64,000 nucleotides of DNA from Anaerococcus ihuae. GTDB lineage: Bacteria; Bacillota; Clostridia; Tissierellales; Peptoniphilaceae. Made by a program: the position numbers and the translations under genes. The stretch lies in contig NZ_CAKMRU010000002.1 of NCBI RefSeq assembly GCF_928368155.1, positions 62,001-126,000 of the forward strand. The letters run 5' to 3'. The notes under the pieces are model-generated. The model was given only the letters and a program-made list of their open reading frames with translations, ran no database searches and was not told the DNA's origin. Shown in pieces: positions 9,303-17,529 of this stretch. Positions within the stretch are counted from its first letter, which is position 1. Every line of letters begins with the position of its first letter.

Positions 9303-9357
9303 AAAAAAAGTCTGAATGTAGAAGTGATTTTTAAATCAAACTAGCCTACATTCAGAC
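9303..9357 (-). terminator. Intra-operon terminator between malE and malF
   Basis: A 12-bp stem (9310-9321 with 9346-9357) has GTCTGAATGTAG on one arm and its exact complement on the other. Seven T residues follow it on the minus strand. It should stop most transcripts after malE and let a minority read into malFG. Confidence 0.88.
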
Positions 9358-9405
9358 TATTATTTTATCTAAAATAGATTATATAATCTTTGTGGCTGCA
9401 AATGT

Positions 9406-10770
9406 TTATTTTTCTACAGCAGCTTTTTCATCTTTCCAAGTATTAACAAAAGCATCTTTTACTTCGTCCCATTTCATTTCTCCAGAAGCATATTGTCCTA
9501 GAGCTTGACCAAAGAAATCTTTGAAAGCTTGACTTGGGAATGATGTAAAATTCCAGTCAATATTGTATAAGTCTTCGTCAGACATATATTTTACAACTTC
9601 TTTTGCAAGCGGATCTGATGGTTGGTCTTTTTCTTCAAATGTATCAAATGGTGAAATAAATCCAAGATCTTTTGTTACAAATTCTTTTCCTTTTTCAGAT
9701 GTAAATAACCAAGTTAAGAATTCTTCTGTTGCTTTTTGGTCTTCTTCGCTAGCTTTTGAGTTTATAGAGAAGAAGTTTTCAGTTCCAATACAAATTCCTT
9801 GTTTTTCTTCGCCCTTAACACCTGTGTAAATTGGTAAGAATTTAATATTTTCTTCTTTTACCTTGTTTCCATTAACTTCAGAAATTTGGCTCCATGCCCA
9901 GTTACCATTTTGAACAAATGCAGCTTTTTCAAGAGCAAATTCAGCCATAGAATCTGTTACAGCTTTTCCTGTTAAAGCATTTGCTTCAACTGTAGAATTT
10001 TTAATATAAAGATCAAAAATATTTTTGAAGTTTTCAGCATATTTGAACTTAACTTCATCCATATCCTTTACCTTATTATCTTTGTATTCATAATAAATTG
10101 GTAAGTTTGCAAGGTGAGTTTGCCATCTCCAGTCTTCACCTGGTTTTAAAGATGTACAAGCAAAAGCACCATCAATTCCAAGATCTTTCTTTTTAGCTTG
10201 CATATCTTCAGCAACTTCTTTTAATTTTTCAAAATTATTAATTTCATCAACGCTTTTAATTTTTGCACCGTCAAGGCCAATATATTTTTGTAAGATTGCA
10301 TCGTTGTAGATAATTCCATATCCTTCAACTACATAAGGAATACCAAAAACTCCATCCCCATCTTTAACAGCAAGTTCTTTGTCGATAAGGTGTTTATAAA
10401 GTTCAGAATCTTTCAAATCCTTTGTATAATCTTTCCAATTTTGATAGCCAATAGGACCATTTATTTGGAAAAGAGTTGGAGCATCTTTTTTAGTAATTTC
10501 TGCTTTCAAAGTAGATTCATAAGTACCACTTGCAGCAGTTACAACTTTTACAGGAACACCAGTTTCATCTGTATAAGTTTTTGCAATTTTGTTCCAAACT
10601 TCCTCAACTTCAGGTTTAAAGTTTAAATAATAAACAGATCCCTTTGCACTTTCGCCGCTTGCTGCATTTGAATTGTTGTTGTCAGCATCATTTTTTTGTC
10701 CACAAGATGTAAGAGTAAGAGTAGATGCAAGAACCAAAGCAGCTCCTAATAACGTTTTCTTTAATTTCAT
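9406..10770 (-). CDS. malE: Maltodextrin-binding lipoprotein, MalE type
   Basis: A 454-residue extracellular solute-binding protein (SBP family 1). The signal peptide ends in a lipobox LTSC with Cys23, followed by a disordered Asn/Ser-rich tether. The remaining residues match a CUT1 binding protein and include many Trp residues (such as DWRWQTHLANLP) expected in a sugar cleft. A GGAGGG site lies upstream of ATG 10770. It captures the substrate at the cell surface and hands it to MalFG. Sugar identity rests on the malQ context, not on binding residues. Confidence 0.9.
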   Translation of the reverse strand: MKLKKTLLGAALVLASTLTLTSCGQKNDADNNNSNAASGESAKGSVYYLNFKPEVEEVWNKIAKTYTDETGVPVKVVTAASGTYESTLKAEITKKDAPTLFQINGPIGYQNWKDYTKDLKDSELYKHLIDKELAVKDGDGVFGIPYVVEGYGIIYNDAILQKYIGLDGAKIKSVDEINNFEKLKEVAEDMQAKKKDLGIDGAFACTSLKPGEDWRWQTHLANLPIYYEYKDNKVKDMDEVKFKYAENFKNIFDLYIKNSTVEANALTGKAVTDSMAEFALEKAAFVQNGNWAWSQISEVNGNKVKEENIKFLPIYTGVKGEEKQGICIGTENFFSINSKASEEDQKATEEFLTWLFTSEKGKEFVTKDLGFISPFDTFEEKDQPSDPLAKEVVKYMSDEDLYNIDWNFTSFPSQAFKDFFGQALGQYASGEMKWDEVKDAFVNTWKDEKAAVEK

Positions 10771-10909
10771 AAAAATTTCCCTCCATTTTTATTTTTTCCT
10801 AACCAAAAATAATTTCAAAAGAAACCCCTAAATTTTTTTATATTTCTCTTATATTTTTTGATTTTAAATTTTCTTCTTTATTTTATCAAAAAATAAGGCA
10901 AACTATTTT

Positions 10910-10923
10910 CGGTATCGTTTCCG
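10910..10923 (-). promoter_or_regulatory. LacI-type operator at the malE start site
   Basis: On the minus strand this is CGGAAACGATACCG, an imperfect dyad centred on CG in the usual LacI/CcpA style. It lies just downstream of the promoter -10 box, across the predicted start of transcription. A repressor such as MalR would block initiation there; CcpA is another candidate. Confidence 0.6.
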
Positions 10924-10930
10924 TAAATTC

Positions 10931-10959
10931 AATATATCATATAAAAATATAAAAATCAA
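10931..10959 (-). promoter_or_regulatory. malE operon promoter
   Basis: Minus-strand -35 TTGATT (10954-10959), a 17-base spacer and -10 TATATT (10931-10936). The predicted start is near 10924, beside the operator. The rest of the 10771-11143 spacer is AT-rich and shows no gene. Confidence 0.65.
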
Positions 10960-11143
10960 GCCTTTTTAAAATTATTTTTTAAATTTTTCCAAAAATAATC
11001 CTATTTCAAAAGAACTCTCAAAGCTCTTATATTTTAATACAAAAATTCCAAATAAAATATATTTATTTTAAATTATTAAATAAGATTTGATAAGGTTTTC
11101 CTAAATATTTACCTCTTAAATTAAAATTTAATCTCAAATATAA

Positions 11144-11162
11144 ATTTCTTATAATAAGAAAT
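11144..11162. repeat. Target-site duplication, left copy (IS1182-like)
   Basis: ATTTCTTATAATAAGAAAT is identical to 12691-12709 and nearly palindromic. It directly precedes the CAGACTGTAGACAAAG end of the element. A stem-loop-like duplicated target also flanks the two related short elements in this window. Confidence 0.65.
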
Positions 11163-12690
11163 CAGACTGTAGACAAAGTAGATGAAAAACACAAATTCAT
11201 CTACTTTTTTCTATGCGATAAACGCTTAAATTAAGCCATCTATGGGTATAAATATACTAAAGATGGAGGAAAATATGTTACACAAAAACGATAAAAATAA
11301 TACTGAGCAAGTTCAAATGGTATCAATAGAACAACTAGTCCCAAAAGATCACATATTAAGAAAAATAGATAAATACATAGACTTTAACTTCATATACGAC
11401 CTAGTAGAAGATAAATACTCACAAACAACAGGCAGACCAAGTATAGACCCAGTAGTATTAATAAAACTAGTAATCCTACAATACTTCTTCAACATAAACA
11501 GCATGAGGCAAACAATAAGAGAAGTAGAAGTAAACCTAGCTTATCGTTGGTTCTTAGGACTCGACTTCTACGATAAAGTCCCACACTTTTCAACCTTTGG
11601 AAAAAACTATGAAAGAAGATTTAAAAATACAGACATATTCAATCAAATATTCGAAAATATCCTAGAGCAAGCAATGAATTATGGATTCGTAGACACAAAA
11701 ATACAATTTGTAGACTCAACCCATGTAAAAGCTCATGCCAACAGACATAAAAGTCAAAAAGTAAAAATAAAGAAAAAAGTAAAAATAAAGAAAAAAGTAA
11801 AATCATATCAAAGAAAACTAGAAAAAGAAGTAAATGAAGACAGAAACAACAATGGCAAAGATGACTTTGATTACCCAGACGGTGAAATATTAGAAGAAAA
11901 AGAAATCACCCAGTCAACAACAGATCCAGAAAGTGGACTATTCCATAAAGGAAACCATAAAGAAGTATTTGCCTACTCAATCCAAACATCATGTGATAAA
12001 AATGGCTGGATATTAGGATACAAAACCTACCCAGGAAACCTACACGACTCCACAACCTTTCCATCATTCTTCAAAGAAAAACTAGAAAAATATAAACCAG
12101 AAAAAATAGTAATGGATGCAGGGTATAAAATACCAGCAATAGCAAAACAATTAATAGAAAAAGAGATAATGCCAGTCCTACCATATACAAGACCAAAAGG
12201 AAAAATTGATAAAGAATCATTCTATCCAAAACAATACAAATATGATGAAACAAACGACTGCTACATATGCCCAGAAAACAAAATCCTCCTCTACTCAACA
12301 ACCAACCGAGAAGGCTACAGAGTATATCAGAGCAAGAAAAGCCTATGTGAAAACTGTCCAAGTCTAAGTAGATGCACAAAAAGCAAAAGCAAAGTAAAAG
12401 TAATAATCAGACATATCTGGCAAGGATACATAGATTATTGCGAATGGTATAGATTAACCAAAGAGGGAAAATCTGAATACAAAAAAAGAAAAGAAACAAT
12501 AGAAAGACAATTCGGAAGTGCAAAAGAATACCATAGCTTCAGATATACCAACATGATAGGAAAAGCAAAAATGAGTATGAAAGCAGCACTAACTTTTGTG
12601 TGCCTAAATATGAAAAAACTAGCAAAATTACTAGATAAATTAGACAAAAATGGAGGTGATTTCCCTACATTTACAAAAATCTTTACTCTA
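11163..12690 (+). mobile_element. IS1182-like insertion sequence
   Basis: The element is about 1.53 kb and encodes one DDE transposase. Its left end CAGACTGTAGACAAAG matches the ends of the short elements at 14173 and 53615. The right end (reading inward TAGAGTAAAGA) matches the left only weakly. A 19-bp duplicated target flanks it. A transcription-stopping hairpin lies just inside the left end. The right boundary is less certain than the left because it depends on the duplication. Confidence 0.7.
11175..11210 (+). terminator. Terminator inside the left end of the IS
   Basis: AAAGTAGATGAA (11175-11186) pairs with TTCATCTACTTT (11196-11207), followed by a T run. It would stop outside transcripts from entering the transposase gene. 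Confidence 0.8.
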
Positions 12691-12750
12691 ATTTCTTATA
12701 ATAAGAAATATTTTTCTGGACAAATATCTTTGAACTTAAGGATTTTCTGA
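11275..12750 (+). CDS. IS1182-family DDE transposase
   Basis: The N-terminal part, VSIEQLVPKDHILRKIDKYI followed by GRPSIDPVVLIKLV, is characteristic of IS1182/IS5-like transposases. A middle Lys-rich linker and the Asp-containing core FVDSTHVKAHANRHK follow. Then come PEKIVMDAGYK and a Cys-rich segment (CYICPENKILL, CENCPSLSRC). GGAGG precedes ATG 11275, so I prefer it to the upstream ATG at 11242. The last 19 codons lie beyond the inferred IS end, so the stop codon comes from flanking DNA. The gene is otherwise intact. Confidence 0.88.
   Translation: MLHKNDKNNTEQVQMVSIEQLVPKDHILRKIDKYIDFNFIYDLVEDKYSQTTGRPSIDPVVLIKLVILQYFFNINSMRQTIREVEVNLAYRWFLGLDFYDKVPHFSTFGKNYERRFKNTDIFNQIFENILEQAMNYGFVDTKIQFVDSTHVKAHANRHKSQKVKIKKKVKIKKKVKSYQRKLEKEVNEDRNNNGKDDFDYPDGEILEEKEITQSTTDPESGLFHKGNHKEVFAYSIQTSCDKNGWILGYKTYPGNLHDSTTFPSFFKEKLEKYKPEKIVMDAGYKIPAIAKQLIEKEIMPVLPYTRPKGKIDKESFYPKQYKYDETNDCYICPENKILLYSTTNREGYRVYQSKKSLCENCPSLSRCTKSKSKVKVIIRHIWQGYIDYCEWYRLTKEGKSEYKKRKETIERQFGSAKEYHSFRYTNMIGKAKMSMKAALTFVCLNMKKLAKLLDKLDKNGGDFPTFTKIFTLISYNKKYFSGQISLNLRIF
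12691..12709. repeat. Target-site duplication, right copy (IS1182-like)
   Basis: Exact second copy of the 19-bp sequence at 11144-11162. It is read through by the transposase frame, where it encodes ISYNKK. Confidence 0.65.
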
Positions 12751-12758
12751 TTGCTTTT

Positions 12759-13016
12759 TTAATATAATAAATCGTGAAAACTTGCAATCATAATAATAGA
12801 AAAACCAAGTATCATTAAAATTCTAAGAAAATACTCACTTTTACTTTGTTTTTCTTTTTTTATAAAGGTTCTATAAATCATGCCAAACAAAATCATGGTT
12901 GAAAATATTGCATCTGGGCCGCTAGTGTCTAGATTTTTAATCCAGGATATTATCATTACAAGAATATAAGCAAGGCTTGCTCCAATAATTTGAAAATTTA
13001 CTGTCCTATCTTTCAT
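12759..13016 (-). CDS. Small membrane protein, unknown function
   Basis: An 85-residue protein with three hydrophobic segments (about residues 10-27, 35-50 and 62-80) joined by short charged loops. I do not recognise the family. It overlaps the end of the nitroreductase gene by 11 bases, so the two are translationally coupled. Its stop lies 9 bases from the convergent transposase stop, so the IS1182 insertion narrowly missed it and may have removed its original terminator. Confidence 0.65.
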   Translation of the reverse strand: MKDRTVNFQIIGASLAYILVMIISWIKNLDTSGPDAIFSTMILFGMIYRTFIKKEKQSKSEYFLRILMILGFSIIMIASFHDLLY

Positions 13017-13671
13017 TTTTCTCTCCCCAATATTTTTCCGCCAAATCCAAATGATATTTTATTATTCCAAAATCAACCTTTGAATAAGGTCCCATTTTTC
13101 TAGTCAAATTATAAGACCCATCCTCTTTAAATTCAATATAGAATTTTTGTTGATTTAAAGCTGTTGGAGCAAGTTTACAAAATTCTAAAATAATCCTATT
13201 TTTTTCATTATCAAATTCATTTATATTTGATAAGATATGATCATCTTTAGATTTATGAATATTTCCATTTTCATTTCCATAAGCAAAGGCAATAAGGCAA
13301 ATTTCTTTTTCACTCTTCTTAATTTTTGCCATAGATTTTCCATGAGTAAGACCAACCCAACAAGTATTTAGGCCCAAATCTTCCAAAAACAAAAGCAAAT
13401 CTTGTCCAAAATATCCAATCTTTTCATCCAAATCAGAAGATTTTTCTCCAACTAGGCTTATATAATTATTTGCATTTTTAAAAGATCCGTAAGTGAAAAT
13501 TTTTGATTTAAAACACTTAGGCTCATCAAAAAATACTTGAAAATTGAGCCCTCCTTTTTCATTAAGGCTTTTTACTTTTTCCTTAATTTTATTCTTTTTA
13601 TCCTCTTCAATTTCTAAATCTTTAAATTTTCTAACAGAATGCCTATTTCTAGCTAAATCTAAATAATTCAT
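13006..13671 (-). CDS. Nitroreductase-family flavoprotein
   Basis: A 221-residue NAD(P)H/FMN-type nitroreductase fold. The start RNRHSVRKF is the usual FMN-contact motif and GLNTCWVGLTHG is the conserved middle glycine region. The C-terminal half carries a second nitroreductase-like segment (ILEFCKLAPTALNQQKF). This resembles the clostridial long form in which both half-sites lie in one chain. Substrate is unknown. A GGAG site lies before ATG 13671. It is the first gene of a two-gene unit. Confidence 0.82.
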   Translation of the reverse strand: MNYLDLARNRHSVRKFKDLEIEEDKKNKIKEKVKSLNEKGGLNFQVFFDEPKCFKSKIFTYGSFKNANNYISLVGEKSSDLDEKIGYFGQDLLLFLEDLGLNTCWVGLTHGKSMAKIKKSEKEICLIAFAYGNENGNIHKSKDDHILSNINEFDNEKNRIILEFCKLAPTALNQQKFYIEFKEDGSYNLTRKMGPYSKVDFGIIKYHLDLAEKYWGEKNER

Positions 13672-13732
13672 ATCTCCTCCTTATAAATTTTTACCCTAAT
13701 ATAATAGAGCCATTTAAAAAATATTCTAAAAC

Positions 13733-13786
13733 AAAAAAATCCATCTTAATTCGATTAAAATCTTATGATTTATCAAATCAAGATGG
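13733..13786 (-). terminator. Terminator after the 88-residue membrane protein
   Basis: CCATCTTAATTCGAT (13741-13755) pairs with ATCAAATCAAGATGG (13772-13786) with one mismatch and a bulge-free loop. A T run follows on the minus strand. Confidence 0.8.
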
Positions 13787-13804
13787 AAAATTAATTTTAA
13801 AATA

Positions 13805-14071
13805 TTATAAGAAATTGTATCCCATTGCCATAGTTATTGGAAAGGCTAAAATTAATAAGATATTTAAAAATGACAAGATTATATTTTTATTTTTTATAGA
13901 AAAAATCATTCCTATTATTCCCAAAATTGGACAAATGAAAATAGTTGCAAGTCCAATAGGTCTTAATCCATTTCCAAGCATAAATTCCAAACTATGGACT
14001 GGTAAAAATAAAGATATAAGCCAAACCGCAAGGCCCAAAATAAATACAGGTATTTCTATTTGTTTTTTCAT
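13805..14071 (-). CDS. Small membrane protein, unknown function
   Basis: An 88-residue protein with three hydrophobic helices (about residues 7-24, 37-57 and 64-86). It has a short positively charged start, MKKQIEIP, and an AGGAGG site upstream of ATG 14071. The family is not recognised. It stands alone between the nitroreductase unit and the short mobile element, with its own terminator. A plus-strand frame over the same bases (13815-14084) is less likely because it has no ribosome site and an antisense-like composition. Confidence 0.6.
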   Translation of the reverse strand: MKKQIEIPVFILGLAVWLISLFLPVHSLEFMLGNGLRPIGLATIFICPILGIIGMIFSIKNKNIILSFLNILLILAFPITMAMGYNFL

Positions 14072-14157
14072 ATCATCCTCCTAGTATTAAAATTTTACCC
14101 GAATAAAATCCAATAAAACCACTTTATAAATCTTTGAATTTTTTTGAAAATAAAAAA

Positions 14158-14172
14158 AGGAGCTTTAACTCC
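14158..14172. repeat. Duplicated terminator stem, copy distal to the gene
   Basis: AGGAGCTTTAACTCC is repeated at 14371-14385. On the minus strand this distal copy still has its T run (14152-14158) and so keeps the full terminator for the DUF4130-type gene. Confidence 0.75.
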
Positions 14173-14370
14173 TCAGACTGTCGACAAAGTATACAAATCC
14201 TCATGCTAAGAATATCATACGAAAAAAATTGATTTGATTTCAAATTTAAAAATTCGACAAAAATCGCATTGTTTGAGCGTTAGCGAGTTTGCGATTTTAG
14301 AATTTTAAAATTTAGAAATCAACAATTTTTGAAGTCAGATATTCGTGCTTGAGGGTTTGTCTACGCTCTG
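14173..14370. mobile_element. Short non-autonomous element (MITE) in a terminator
   Basis: The 198-bp element has ends TCAGACTGTCGACAAA and, inverted, TCAGAGCGTAGACAAA. The end motif is shared with the IS1182-like element at 11163. It has no coding capacity. Inside are further inverted segments, for example AAATCGCA (14261-14268) facing TGCGATTT (14290-14297). A 15-bp target, the stem-loop of a terminator, is duplicated on both sides. It was probably moved by an IS1182-type transposase. Confidence 0.7.
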
Positions 14371-14385
14371 AGGAGCTTTAACTCC
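14371..14385. repeat. Duplicated terminator stem, copy next to the gene
   Basis: Second copy of the 15-bp stem-loop. It is now followed on the minus strand by element sequence instead of a T run, so it should no longer terminate by itself. Confidence 0.75.
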
Positions 14386-14390
14386 CCTTA

Positions 14391-15122
14391 TTACCCTATC
14401 CTATTTTTTTCTGGCAAATATTTCCAATATTTTTTTGGCATATTTGAAATCATAAGTTTTTTGTTTTTTCGCTCTTTTATGGAAATTGAATCGTAAAATC
14501 CTATCCATAAATCTTTGAAAAATTTCTCTTCATCGCTTTCTTCTATAGAAAGATTTAAAATTTCTACAACTTCAACATTTCCAAAAATCGAAATAAAGGC
14601 TTTTTTTCGATTTTTATCGTAAATAATAAATTTTTCCTTGGGCATTCTTTCCAGAAAGTGCCTTGAAAGATCTTCCAAAATATAGTTATGAGATTCGTAT
14701 TGAGCAAATAAAAATCCTTCTTGAATTTCCTTAAATCTCAAAAGCCCTTTTAAAGCATGGGCTTCACTTGTATAATTTTTTATCATTTTATTAAAGGCTA
14801 TGGCGTATTTGTTGGTTGAATTTATAAATTTTTCACCCTTTAAAAAAACAAGCTTAATTAGCCTTGCAATTATAGTCTCCTTATTTTTATAATCAGATTT
14901 AAAGGCTGTTTTTATTTGATAAAAAAATTCTACAGAAAAATTTTTCTTTATAGAATCTTCCACCCTTTTCGCCTTTTCAAAATCCGTTTTGATTAATTTT
15001 TGGTCAAGAAAAGAAATTTGCTCTTTTTCATTTTCAATTTTTATCTTAAAAATGTCCTTATAAAAAATAAAAATAGCCGTCAAAAATCCCTCAAATGACC
15101 CATCATATATAATAATTTTCAT
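14391..15122 (-). CDS. DUF4130 / TIGR03915-type DNA-metabolism protein
   Basis: A 243-residue protein beginning IIYDGSFEGFLTAIF, the typical start of the family annotated as a probable DNA metabolism protein. Members are almost always encoded next to the radical SAM protein found here, 3 bases upstream. Other family-like segments are FKEIQEGFLFAQYESHNYILEDLSRHFLERMP and the C-terminal PKKYWKYLPEKN. In other genomes the partner region can be fused to a uracil-DNA-glycosylase domain, which suggests base repair or modification. Exact chemistry is unknown. Confidence 0.82.
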   Translation of the reverse strand: MKIIIYDGSFEGFLTAIFIFYKDIFKIKIENEKEQISFLDQKLIKTDFEKAKRVEDSIKKNFSVEFFYQIKTAFKSDYKNKETIIARLIKLVFLKGEKFINSTNKYAIAFNKMIKNYTSEAHALKGLLRFKEIQEGFLFAQYESHNYILEDLSRHFLERMPKEKFIIYDKNRKKAFISIFGNVEVVEILNLSIEESDEEKFFKDLWIGFYDSISIKERKNKKLMISNMPKKYWKYLPEKNRIG

Positions 15123-15125
15123 ATT

Positions 15126-16361
15126 TTACCCAAAAAATGACAACTGCTCAAAAGATTTTGGGTCAGAAAGGCTCATCCTATCCTTCAAATCTTTTTGATC
15201 CTTAAATCTTATACCTTGATATTTACCGTTGACTGTAATAAAATTTCTAGCTTTTTTTACAGAAATGTTTAAATCTTTCAAATGGTAATATTCAAGATTT
15301 CTGTATTTTCTTGCATTTACAATTTTTCTTGCAGAAAGTCTACCAATTCCTGGAATTTTCATCAAATCATAAAACCTTGCCTTATTTATTTCCATAGGAA
15401 ATTTTTCTATATTATTTATCGCCCAATCTGTTTTAGGATCAATCCTTAGGTCAAAATTTTTATTTTTTTCATTTAATAAATCCAAAGATTTAAAGCCATA
15501 AAATCTCAAAAGCCAGTCTGCTTGGTAAAGTCTATGCTCTCTTAAAGGCGGAGCTTTTTTAATGTCATTAGTAAATTCACTTTTTACAACAGGAACAAAA
15601 GCTGAATAAAAAACCCTTTTTAATGAATAATCCTCGTACAAATTTTCTGCCCTAGTAACTATATCAAAATCAGATTCATCACCTGCACCAATTATCATTT
15701 GAGTGGTTTGACCTGCTGGAAGAAATTTGGGCGTGTGCCTGTATAATTTTATTTCATTTTTTCTTTGGACAATTTTTTCCTTGGCATAAGTCATAGAAGA
15801 TTCAATTTTTTTTATAGATTTTTGAGGAGCTAGGATTTTTAGAGATTTTTCCGTAGGAAGTTCTACATTTATACTCATCCTATCAACCAAAAGCCCCATT
15901 TTTTTAACTAAATCAGAATCAGCTCCAGGGATTGATTTCACGTGAATGTAACCATTATAATGATATTCATTTCTCAAAATATCTGCAGTTTTTATCAAAA
16001 GCTCCATGGTATAATTTGGATTTTTTATTACACCAGATGATAAAAATAAACCCTCAATATAATTTCTCCTATAAAAATTTATAGTTAAATCAGCAACTTC
16101 CCTTGGACTAAACTCAGCTCTTTTCGTGACATTTGATGACCTATTTACACAATACTCACAATCATACACACACTTATTTGTAAATAAAATTTTTAAAAGA
16201 GAAATACACCTTCCATCCTCGCTCCAAGAATGACAAATCCCAGAAATATGACTATTACCCAATCCTTTCGAAGAATTTTTCCTATTAGATCCAGAAGATG
16301 AACAAGATACATCATACTTTGCAGCATCCGTCAAAATCTTCAACTTTTCTAAAATATCCAT
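15126..16361 (-). CDS. Radical SAM protein, putative DNA modification/repair (TIGR03916-like)
   Basis: A 411-residue radical SAM enzyme. The 4Fe-4S motif CxxxCxxC uses Cys64, Cys68 and Cys71 in KCVYDCEYC. The N-terminal YDVSCSSSGSNR and GICHSW are typical of the family. A helix-hairpin-helix DNA-binding motif, IPGIGRLSARKIVNARKY, lies near the C-terminus. This architecture and its partner gene at 14391-15122 fit the proposed role in DNA base repair or modification. Substrate is not known for the family as far as I am aware. Confidence 0.88.
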   Translation of the reverse strand: MDILEKLKILTDAAKYDVSCSSSGSNRKNSSKGLGNSHISGICHSWSEDGRCISLLKILFTNKCVYDCEYCVNRSSNVTKRAEFSPREVADLTINFYRRNYIEGLFLSSGVIKNPNYTMELLIKTADILRNEYHYNGYIHVKSIPGADSDLVKKMGLLVDRMSINVELPTEKSLKILAPQKSIKKIESSMTYAKEKIVQRKNEIKLYRHTPKFLPAGQTTQMIIGAGDESDFDIVTRAENLYEDYSLKRVFYSAFVPVVKSEFTNDIKKAPPLREHRLYQADWLLRFYGFKSLDLLNEKNKNFDLRIDPKTDWAINNIEKFPMEINKARFYDLMKIPGIGRLSARKIVNARKYRNLEYYHLKDLNISVKKARNFITVNGKYQGIRFKDQKDLKDRMSLSDPKSFEQLSFFG

Positions 16362-16511
16362 AGCTTCGCCCCTCTTTTTTAGACTTTTACTGTCCTATAA
16401 TTATATAAGAGTTTTTTAAAATTTTCAAGAAAATATCTTCTAATAAGCTATTTGACACAAAAATTTTTTTAACCTATCATAAAGATAAAGCAAAAAAGAA
16501 AGGAATATATT

Positions 16512-16787
16512 ATGAAAACAAACCTATTTATAACAATAATTTTACTTGCAAGCTTGGTTGTAAACGTCCTACTTTTAACAAAATATAAATTTGGCGACAA
16601 AAGAGATGTTGAAATTTTTAATTACACATCAATCCACACACTTTTCGCTTTTACAATATATCTTGTACTAGAAATAATTTTTTCATTGATAAGTAAAAGA
16701 TCAAGTCCAGATTCCTTTACAAATCTTTTTATAATTTCCTTTTTGTTTTTGGTAAACCAATTAATGTATAGGAAAAAAATCAAATAA
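16512..16787 (+). CDS. Small membrane protein, unknown function
   Basis: A 91-residue protein with three hydrophobic segments (residues 4-23, 42-61 and 71-86) and a charged end, YRKKIK. GAAAGGA lies upstream of ATG 16512. It is transcribed divergently from the radical SAM gene and followed by its own terminator. The family is not recognised. Confidence 0.65.
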   Translation: MKTNLFITIILLASLVVNVLLLTKYKFGDKRDVEIFNYTSIHTLFAFTIYLVLEIIFSLISKRSSPDSFTNLFIISFLFLVNQLMYRKKIK

Positions 16788-16824
16788 TTTAAAATGAAAT
16801 AAAAAATTAAAAATAAACACAAAA

Positions 16825-16868
16825 AAATCGACTTTAAACTTTCTTTACAATCTAAAGTCGATTTATTT
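16825..16868 (+). terminator. Terminator after the 91-residue membrane protein
   Basis: AAATCGACTTTA (16825-16836) pairs with TAAAGTCGATTT (16853-16864), a perfect 12-bp stem with a T-rich tail. Confidence 0.85.
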
Positions 16869-17481
16869 TATATGTCCACTAGCACAGGATTCTGATTTTG
16901 GTTCAATCACTCTTATGTCCTTTCTCTTTTCATATTTAAATTTTATATATTAAATATCTTAGCATATTGACAATTTTTGTATATTTTTTTATATTATGGG
17001 AAAACTTCCTCCTAACAAAACTTTTATCTATTCAATTGTTAGCTTGCTTTTTATTTAGTCTATAAACAAATCTTTTAGAAAAATGTCAGATGGCCCTACT
17101 TTAACAATTAATTTCCACCACTTTTTCCACGAAAACCTATATTATTTTCTTTTTTTAAATAAATCTCCACAATTGTAAAGTTTTATAATATAAGATTTCA
17201 GATTTTAAATTCATTTAAATTCTTATAGCTAAATACCTTTATAGTTTTAAAATCTCTTCTATATTACTATAAATTCTAAGCTTTTTTACATCCATGCTAG
17301 TGGACTATCAGAAGATTTTATCTTCTGTTATTATAATAATACCCAGTGAAATCGATTCTAAACATTATTTTTAAAAATTTTTTAAAATTTTTAAAGTTTT
17401 TTCTCTATTTATATTCTTTTTATAAAATATATTCCTATAATTTAATTAGCAAGATTTATTTTATTTTTTTGTTCTACTTAC
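16869..17481. other. Non-coding gap with possible decayed gene pieces
   Basis: No intact gene is seen in about 610 bases. An inverted repeat GTCCACTAGCA (16873-16883) and TGCTAGTGGAC (17295-17305) brackets about 430 bp. On the minus strand short protein-like stretches appear in different frames, for example DIRVIEPKSESCASGHIK with a stop near 16870, and KKWWKLIVKVGPSDIFLKD. These could be remains of a frameshifted gene or chance AT-rich frames. Confidence 0.35.
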
Positions 17482-17514
17482 AAAAAAAACTAGGATGAAA
17501 TCACCCTAGTTTTT
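17482..17514 (-). terminator. Terminator after the surface protein gene
   Basis: AAACTAGG (17487-17494) pairs with CCTAGTTT (17505-17512). A run of T residues follows on the minus strand. Confidence 0.85.
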
Positions 17515-17529
17515 TAATTTAAAATTTAA

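Noticed and set aside
13815-14084. Plus-strand frame antisense to the 88-residue membrane protein
   Set aside because: No ribosome site. The opposite frame has a good site, a terminator and a membrane-helix pattern.
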